From NCBI GenBank assembly GCA_963855995.1, contig OY979717.1, positions 24,330,746 through 24,394,745 on the forward strand: 64,000 nt of DNA. The letters run 5' to 3'. Each line of letters starts with the position of its first letter. Within the stretch, counting starts at the first letter, position 1. Source of the stretch: Muricea muricata. Its lineage: Eukaryota; Cnidaria; Anthozoa; Malacalcyonacea; Plexauridae. The translations under genes and the position numbers were made by a program. The notes below the pieces were generated by a model. It saw nothing but the letters and a program-made list of their open reading frames with translations. It was not told the DNA's origin and did not search any database. Below are positions 57,249 through 64,000 of this stretch, piece by piece.

Positions 57249-60200
57249 TATTTTTTTCTAGTAACAAACATGTTGAAGTTTAACCTTGCACACACATCAT
57301 AAGTACTGTAGATGTTGGAGCTGCTTTAATTAAAGCGTTTCTCGGACGCACGTCTCTCGTCCGCAGAGGTTTTTCAGATGAATATTACATGGAAGGTAAA
57401 TGGGTAAATGCTTACATGAAGCCTCCCATGTAGTATTAATCTAAAAGCCTCTGCGGAGGACTGGAGACGCACGTATAGGCACGGGACGTTTTCAGCCCTA
57501 CTCGACCTAGTCCTACCCAATCAAGCGAATGGTCGTTAAAATCATACATAAAGCCTAAAATGTTTGCCTTACGTGATAGATATCCAGTTATTTTGATTTA
57601 CTATAAGTTAGTGAAACTATAAAATCTTAGGATTTGAAGTTTTCTGTAAGTAGACGCATGCACATATATGAAAAAATGTAAAAATGACTAGGTATAATTA
57701 TATTTAAAAATGCTAGATGCGTAACCAGGATTAAACATAAAATGAATCTATAGAAGTTCTCTGAACCCGTTACCCGTTGAAGCCCGTTGAAGGCTGCAGA
57801 CTGGCAGCCGAAAGCTTGTTAATAAATAATATTTGAACCAGAGAACGTCTATATAGCCCGTTGAAGGCTGCAGACTGGCAGCCGAAAGCTTGTTAATAAA
57901 TAATATTTAAACCAGAGAACGTCTATCGATTCATTAGGTGTAATTATAATTGAAAAATCATTTTCCTGCACAAGGTGAAAACACCTAATGTTTCTTTTAC
58001 TATAGGCGACACCGGTGGAGTAAGCACGGGTGGAATGCCTCGTTTCACAGAATGATAATATTGTTTTCATCGCGCGAATGAAAAAATTATAAAAGAATAA
58101 AAAGAACGAATAAAAGATTATTTGTTTCAGTTTTCAGAATTACACAAAAAAACAGATACGTATGCCTCTATATGCATTTTTACGCATTTGCAATCCGATT
58201 AAGAACAATGACGAACACCTGCGTGATGTCCAGTTTTATTATGTAATATTGTGTGGAATTTACTTCGAACGATTATTGATTTATAAAGAATCCTGCATTT
58301 ACTGCTAAAGTCTTATTCCCGCTTTATCTTGCAAATTAGGGATACATCTTTAAACGAAAACGAATGGATCAACCACTGTTGCTCATCTCTTCGTGTCATC
58401 TTGGAAAGTCTAAACAACAAAATTATTCATGAAGATATTCCCGGACATATAAGAACCATAACTCACAATATTGTCTCAACCGTACGCTATGAACGGCTTG
58501 ACGAGAAGGGGCTACGCCTGGGATATTTTACGAAACAGCATCCTCTTGTTAACCGGTGAGTACCGTTGAATCAGTTTGGATCGTTTCAAACTTGACGCTA
58601 ACTTTCTTTACGGCAAAGCAATATCGACCCTTAGTTTTCGTCAGTCGATCTGCTGATATTCAGTCATCATATTTTTGTCTTTTCTGGTCGTTTTGATATT
58701 GTGTTTGACTATACCGTGGGTTGTTTGGGAAAGCGTATCCAACAAGGATACGCTTTTTCCAGCTTAAGTGGCACAGCAGGTGCCTCTATAAAATTGAGAG
58801 ACCTTGCGAGGGAGATTGGGGGAGGTGTGTTAACAGTAACGGGTTAATCTCACTACCTCAGATGTTTTGGTTTAAATAAATACAAAATCATTGAAGTAGC
58901 CGGTAATTCTGCACAGATACATTTTGACTGTAGAACGTGTAGGTTGATATTCTAGCCACATAATTTAGCGTTTGACTTGGAGTGTTAATAGTTTGCGGTT
59001 AACAGTTGCGGTTAACAATTGGCTAGACATGCTGATAGTGATTTACAGTGGCTGCAAACGTCGAACGTGAACTCGAGCGTAAGTTAAGTGATCGAGGCCC
59101 TGAAGTATTGCCCATCATTGATAAAGTTTCTGTGGTCGTACAAATTGTCCTACTGCGGCCTTTTTGATCATTTTCGTGGGCATGAGCATTACTTTTTACC
59201 GATGATGGTAAAGGTTTTATCTGACGTTATATCGAGGGAGTGTCGGGTCGAAGGGCCAGGGAGAAGTCGAAGATAGGTTGAACGAGGAATCACGAGAATA
59301 AAGACCGTGAAGAGGAGGAAAAAAGAAGCGAAAGGTCTAAAAGAAGAAAGAGAAAGGACAAGGAATTAGATTGCAAGAGAACTGATATATTGGCCTCAAT
59401 ATTTTTCAGATATTTTATTGACCTGACAAAAGATGAGGAGGATGAGATTGAATTTGAAGAATCAAAAATGTACACTGCTCACAACAAGTACATTGTTGCC
59501 CACCCAGGCTGGATCATGGGGGGTAGCGCTCTGGACGATTTCGCAGCGCCTGGATCTTTCGCGTACTTGAGAAGAGAAGTCATCGTGTGGGGCGATAGTG
59601 TGAAATTACGGTATGGCAAAAGACCCGAGGACGCGCCGTTCTTGTGGGATTACATGTTGGAGTATGTCAAACTAACTGCTAGGTAAGCATGAACTAGTAT
59701 TGCCAGTATCTGTAGTGCAGTCGGTAGCACACAATGTATGGGAAATTGGAGTAAGGGCGTACGGGATAAACTGCAAAAATTACTAAATTGAACTGCTCGA
59801 ATAATTACCGAAAGTAGCTGTATATGAGATCCGGTCAAGTTTTGAACACCTTATATTAGTCAACATGAAGAAGCAAACAAAAATCTTGTCTAATGTTTAA
59901 AATATTCACAATTTACGACTTTATTTCATAATCACGAGACTTGATGTCACGATTATTACTTTGTTATCCCTATAAGCTTAATACTGATTTCACTATTACT
60001 ATGAGTTTTCCTAAAAATCTTCAGAATTGGGTTGTAGATGATGATATTACGGGATGACAACCGGTTGTAGATGAAGACAACCGGTACCGGTATTACGAAT
60101 AACAGGTTTTTGTCGGTTTAACTGCTGGAAAATGGGAATGCCGTTCAAATGGCCTTTTTTGTAAATAAATTACTATTGCGGAAGTTTTGCACGTGAAATG

Positions 60201-62586
60201 AGACGAGTGGGCTTGATATTTACAGAATTATGGTTCGATAAAGATTTCAAGGAGTGGACGTTTTGACCGGTCTCGTAAGTTTGCGTCAATGGTTGGACTT
60301 TATTATATAAAATACAGTGCTTTATGAAGATTTCGGGCAGTGATAAAACTGATAATCTCACATGTGAGATTATTTGTGATGATTTCACATGTGAAAATTA
60401 TCGCTTTTCAAACAATCACCAATCATAGCTTCTGGACATTTTATATTGGTGGAAAACCTGTAGTTTATATAATAAACAGAAAAATACATGGGTGCTTGGA
60501 AATACCAGATTTATTCCTCGTGTTGAACATGATATTTTTCATGTTCAACACTCGAAATAAATCTCGTATTTCCGCGCACCCATGTATTATTCTCTATTTT
60601 AACACTTCGAATCATGATCGATCGCATAAATTTAGGAAAGGCTGTTTATTATGGACAATTTGGATGTGAACTGAAAGCCAGTCGGCGATTTGTTTAAAAA
60701 AAGTATCGTTCAAAACAAAACGTCCATTTCTTGAAATCTCTATCGAACGATAATTTTGTAACAATCAGGCCCAATCCTCTCGTTTTACGTCCAACACTTC
60801 CGCAATAGTGATCTATTTTCAAAAAGGTTAAAATTAAGGCGAATGATTTAACCACCTCGCTACTCAGATACCTAAAGTTGTGAATTTAGGCGAACAACGT
60901 CAAAATTTGGTATGACATAATTTTGTTTTTTGCAGTATTTTTCATGGGATTCGTTTGGACAATTGCCATAGTACGCCAATCCATGTTGCTGAGGTAAGAG
61001 TATAGTTCTTATTGTATTGGCGGTAATTTTAATCAAAAGGCAATTTTATCATGAGTGTAAAAGTTGTATGTACTGTGATCAAACTTGCTCTGCAGTCCTG
61101 CTTCTTGTTATTGCTACGTGCTATAGTTTGGAGACCGTGGAGGTGACGCTGGTTTGTTGATGGTAAAGATCTGTTTCAGTAAATTTCTAAAAAATTAATT
61201 AGCTATTTAGCTATATCAATGTGTCCTGTTTATGAGCAAATCTATAAATTGTTCAAATAGTTCTTGTGTTTTTCAGTGTGTTTGATACTGACTTTGATTC
61301 CACTCTATTTTCTAATAAATTTCTTTGGTTCCAAACAAACGATGTTGAAGATTTCAATCTCAACGCAAAAGTGGCAAAATGGTCCAACCTCCAATCTGTG
61401 ACGTAATGGGGGACGACTTTGGTCTTTGCTTTTTTTGCTATTTATTATTCACCCGTCACCCGTGTGCATTGTCAAAAGCATTTTTTATCTAAACCGACCC
61501 CTCATGCATTCAACTACATATTGTGTTGGCATATTGTGGACACTGTACTGGACTTTGAAGTGGACTTTAGGCTCTGAACTGAACTTGGGAGTTTTGAGGT
61601 TTAGACGTTTAATTTTTTCATTCTGTAACACATCTCTCGTTCTTCAGAATATTTGCAATAAATTCAATTCACAATAAAGTTATTGTGAAATGTGTAAATA
61701 TTTTAAAGAACCAGAATTGCATAATACAGAACTTAGGGTCCAAAGAAAGTCCATAGTCCAGTCCAAAGTACTTAGTTCAGTACAAAGTCCATAGCCCATT
61801 CCAATCTCCAGTCCAGTGTTGGCAATTTCCCATATTTATTTATTTAAGCTCGACCATTGATAAGATGAATGGGAGTGTAACACAATATTCTCTACACATT
61901 AGAAAAAATTAAATTTTAAAGGAAATGGCAACAAAAATTTTTATTGTCTTATTTGAAAGAGACTCTAAAAATAATATATGGAAGTCTTTTACAAAATTTT
62001 TATATCTGTTTTACTTTGGGAGATATTAATTGTCACCTGAATAATCGAACTGTCCGCCATCTTGGATTAATTTTTAACCTCATTAACAATGTTTTGGTGA
62101 CGTCACAACAGGAATAAGCCATTCAATTCTCCTAAATACTTCCCACCAATAAAATATTTGTGAAACCTTTTCAGTCCGTGCTAAAATCCGAAACACTTAC
62201 CATGTGTATGGTTAATGGAGAAGATTAACCATTGTGTCGTAAGAAAAAAAAATTGCGTAACCCCAGTTGTGACGTATCATGCATATCTATAAATATCCAA
62301 GATGGCGGACAACTAAAGATTTCTAGTCAAAATATCACTTCTATATATTGTTTTGGAGTCTTTTTCAAATATGACGATAAAAATTTTTCTTGCCATTTCC
62401 CTTTAAGACTTTGTATTTTTGACGTTCGATGTAGGTAATATTTAAATTTTATCTTTTGGCAGTATTTCATAGATGAAGCTCGTCGGGTGCGCCCTGACCT
62501 CTATGTCATTGCTGAACTATTTACAGAATCTGAGTTTACTGATAATGTTTTTGTCAATCGGCTTGGCTTAACTTCGCTCATCCGAG
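47555..62586 (+). CDS. AGL: Glycogen debranching enzyme, N-terminal half (partial)
   Basis: Eight phase-matched exons: 47555-47636, 53743-53971, 54561-55130, 56804-57040, 58340-58555, 59410-59682, 60936-60993 and 62463-62586. They give about 596 residues; the gene continues past the window. AGL is a cytosolic two-activity enzyme, and the part present is the 4-alpha-glucanotransferase half (GH13 fold) that shifts maltotriosyl units off glycogen branches. GH13 motifs are visible: DIVLNHT near residue 220, the nucleophile Asp544 in [10 protein letters not shown] and the acid/base Glu573 in YVIAELF. The 29-residue gap between Asp and Glu equals that between human Asp526 and Glu555. The start exon ([23 protein letters not shown]) aligns with the animal AGL N-terminus, supporting the ATG at 47555. 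The C-terminal glucosidase half is off-window. Intron 1 (6.1 kb) holds a copy of part of exon 3, and intron 8 holds an antisense BEL element. Confidence 0.9.
49630..49867. repeat. MITE with CGGTTGTTCGAAGCCCGTTT ends
   Basis: About 26-bp terminal inverted repeats with one mismatch, 238 bp long, in AGL intron 1. A decayed relative may lie at about 2305-2535. Confidence 0.8.
50166..50285. repeat. Dispersed repeat shared with about 12507-12670
   Basis: AGATTCTACCAAAACAATTA and TCTATGTATTGATAGTTGAT have close counterparts at 12508-12575, next to the truncated CR1-like element. Function unknown. Confidence 0.6.
51377..52571 (+). repeat. A-B-A' duplication block in AGL intron 1
   Basis: A (51377-51732) and A' (52216-52571) are 356-bp direct repeats with about three differences. 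Between them sits B, a near-identical copy of 54865-55333 (AGL exon 3 and intron). The B/A' junction has three staggered ATGCAGGAA repeats. Confidence 0.9.
51733..52200 (+). pseudogene. Partial AGL exon 3 copy (exon fragment plus donor and intron)
   Basis: This 468-bp copy starts in mid-codon within AGL exon 3 (ATCGAAAAACTTC) and keeps the DIVLNHT-coding stretch, the splice donor at 52001 and 200 bp of following intron. It differs from the parent at about three positions, including one T deletion. It lacks the exon's own acceptor and first 304 bp, and it lies upstream of exon 2, so it cannot give a normal AGL product. It might act as a cryptic exon, because its ORF is open and the donor intact. 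Confidence 0.88.
53202..53625. repeat. Palindromic MITE with TTAAAGTGCATATGACACGA ends
   Basis: Arms of about 190 bp with indels. The centre contains GGAACGAAATTGCACCAAAA and its complement flanking TGACGTCA-type sites. Ends 117 bp before AGL exon 2. Confidence 0.85.
57171..57244. repeat. (TA)n microsatellite in AGL intron 4
   Basis: About 37 uninterrupted TA units. Confidence 0.95.
57349..57473. repeat. Imperfect palindromic element
   Basis: ACGCACGTCTCTCGTCCGCA is complementary, with a few changes, to the segment ending at 57473; CCGCAGAGG and CCTCTGCGG form the best-paired part. Confidence 0.65.
57782..57929. repeat. 74-bp direct tandem duplication
   Basis: Two head-to-tail copies of a unit beginning GCCCGTTGAAGGCTGCAGAC differ at only a few positions. 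The CCGAAAGCTTGTTAATAAAT segment resembles pseudo-LTR tails of Penelope-like elements. Confidence 0.85.
60172..60809. repeat. 640-bp TIR element with ACTATTGCGGAAGT ends
   Basis: Arms of about 100 bp are diverged reverse complements (for example GATTTCAAGGAGTGGACGTT against AACGTCCATTTCTTGAAATC). A second palindrome is nested at 60482-60590. No coding sequence. Confidence 0.75.
60482..60590. repeat. Hairpin nested in the 60172 element
   Basis: AATACATGGGTGC and GTTGAACATGATATTTTTCA-type arms form a long stem. A half copy of the same motif occurs near 26728-26792 in NEK8. Confidence 0.8.
61916..62406. repeat. MITE with TTAAAGGAAATGGCAA ends
   Basis: About 75-bp inverted ends. Inside, CCGCCATCTTGG (62054-62065) and CCAAGATGGCGG (62297-62308) are again a YY1-like pair. 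It abuts AGL exon 8 by 56 bp. Confidence 0.85.
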
Positions 62587-62631
62587 GTACATAATTATAA
62601 TTCGATTGTCATAGTTATTTCAAGACCTATT

Positions 62632-62875
62632 TGTGATAGTTTAACTGACCCGATAATTTAATTAAAACGCAACGTTCTCTGGCTAAATATTTTTCTGTAC
62701 GATACAGTTAATTGAAAACAATAAGCTTTATTCTCCTTAAAATATAAAATAAACTTCGAAAAATAAACTACAAACGTATTTTGTTTCGATTTACAACAAC
62801 AACCTATTTCCCGCCAAAATACATAAATTAATACGCCGTAAAAAATAGCGGCGTAAAATATAACTGTTTACGACA
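62632..62875 (-). repeat. Candidate 3' LTR of the BEL/Pao element
   Basis: On the minus strand the segment begins TGTCGTAAACAG 77 bp after the pol stop, contains AATAAA and ends ACTATCACA, giving TG...CA boundaries over about 244 bp. The 5' LTR is off-window, so the ends are provisional. Confidence 0.5.
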
Positions 62876-64000
62876 CTCCCGAGGGTTGATCAAAGTTGAT
62901 CAAATTAACATAACATAAACTAATGTAAATATTGATTACTTTACGTGTTCATCACGTGATAGATAATCTTCTTGCCATTTCTCCTGCAATAGCTGCCTTT
63001 CGTCTCGTTCTTTGTAACTGGTTGTTTCTCAGTTTCTCTGCGTTGGGTTGATCCGTACGACTAATATCACGAACGTCTTCTTCTTCACGACTACGATCAC
63101 GAACGTTTTCTTCTTTCGTAGTTGCCCTTACTTCAAGTGGTATCAGGTGTTGTATTGGTCGTCTAAGTGTGATCGGTTTACCACCTTCGCCGTTTACCCT
63201 AACCTTTGCCGATCGCACTACACCATCGCTGCTTGGAAGCAACTCTTCTACCTTGGCCAATTTCCAAAACATGCGTCGGGTATTGTCATTTCGTAAAATT
63301 ACCATATCTCCTACAGCCATCGGTCCATTATCACTGTCCTTTAGATTCGTCTTCGACGATTCTCTTAAACTCAACAAGTACTCCGTTTTCCATTGTTTTA
63401 TAAACTGATTTAGAACGCGTTGATGATACTTTGCTCGCTTGGTGAGCAACTGATTTGCGCTAACAATGTCATAATGCTTGTCATTAGGTACGCTTGAAAT
63501 CTGTCGACCGTAAATCAAATGCGAGGGTGTGAGCGCATGTGATATGCTCTGTTCATCATCATAAACAAATGTCAGCGGTCGATTGTTTAGAGTGGCTTCA
63601 ATCTCGACCAATAAAGTGTGCAGTTCTCCAAACGACAATGACGCGAGTCCAATGGCCTTTTTTAGGCAACGCTTAACACTTCGCACCATTCTCTCCCAGA
63701 ATCCCCCATGCCAGGGGGCCTTTTCGGTGATGAACTCCCACGTCACTCTTCTGTTGGCAAAGTAGCGCTTTACATCTTTCGATTCACTAATCATCCTCAC
63801 TTCTTTCGATGCAGATTTAAATGTCTTTGCATTGTCCGTCAAGATTTTATTTGGCAGTCCTCTGCGGCTGATGAAACGTCTGAAAGCTTGAAGAAAGGTA
63901 GCTGCTGACATGTTTTCTACCAGTTCCAAATGTAAAGCCCTCGTAGACGCACAGGTAAAGAGCGCTATGTATACCTTGTCTTGTTGGCGATTGTTACAAG
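62632..64000 (-). mobile_element. BEL/Pao LTR retrotransposon 3' end (integrase to LTR), partial
   Basis: A minus-strand frame open from the window edge to the stop at 62952 encodes the integrase core and C-terminal DUF5641 region of a BEL/Pao polyprotein. Visible are catalytic Asp in LTDNAKTF, catalytic Glu in APWHGGFWERMVRSVK, then LNNRPLTF, LTPSHLIYGR and VGDMVILRNDNTRRMFWKLA. A candidate 3' LTR follows at 62632-62875. The frame shows no stops or shifts over about 1 kb, so the insertion may be young. It lies antisense in AGL intron 8, with the rest of the element beyond the window. Confidence 0.88.

Noticed and set aside
56840..57295. 151-codon minus-strand ORF
   Set aside because: Antisense to AGL exon 4 and the TA array; no family resemblance.
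59040..59400. Charged RE/KR-rich coding-like stretch in AGL intron 5
   Set aside because: Stops in all frames and purine-rich composition; no homologue recognised.

Overview
The window looks like AT-rich animal nuclear DNA, most likely from a cnidarian such as an anthozoan. Evidence is the set of intron-rich metazoan genes (NEK8-type ciliary kinase, glycogen debranching enzyme, a TRAF relic, a KAT6/SAMD1-type chromatin protein), GT-AG introns, and a heavy load of palindromic MITEs, BEL/Pao, Penelope-like, CR1-like and THAP/P-like elements. The species cannot be fixed from sequence alone.

Layout: (1) 1-4209 is gene-poor 3' flank. (2) 4210-16640, minus strand, is an apparently complete 8-exon gene of about 487 aa that I assembled by splice phase. 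It has a KAT6-like N-terminal winged helix plus H15 domain, a full double PHD finger (all 16 Zn ligands) and a C-terminal SAMD1-like SAM domain, but no acetyltransferase domain. Its introns hold a foldback element, two copies of one TIR element and a 5'-truncated CR1-like element. (3) 17041-18092, plus strand, is a frameshifted TRAF relic. (4) 19374-41209, minus strand, is a 16-exon NEK8-type gene of about 709 aa (kinase plus RCC1 propeller), with a 10-kb first intron full of nested MITEs and one small KIAA1958/QRICH1-like ORF. (5) 43976-46888, plus strand, is a decayed THAP/P-element-like transposase gene, itself interrupted by a MITE. (6) 47555-62586, plus strand, is the 5' half (8 exons, about 596 aa) of the glycogen debranching enzyme gene AGL, running off the window. 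Its first intron contains a nearly identical copy of part of its own third coding exon, sandwiched between two copies of a 356-bp segment. (7) 62632-64000, minus strand, is the 3' end of a BEL/Pao retrotransposon inside AGL intron 8.

The host genes are functionally unrelated: chromatin reading, ciliary signalling and glycogen breakdown. NEK8 and AGL are head to head, about 6.3 kb apart, with the P-like element and MITEs between them. The strongest observations are the KAT6/DPF/SAM hybrid protein and the recent A-B-A exon-fragment insertion in AGL intron 1. The rest is a dense, nested mobile-element landscape with several clear target-site duplications. No CRISPR array or convincing tRNA/rRNA gene was seen. 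All exon joins are by eye (splice consensus, phase and family similarity) and have not been tested with transcripts.
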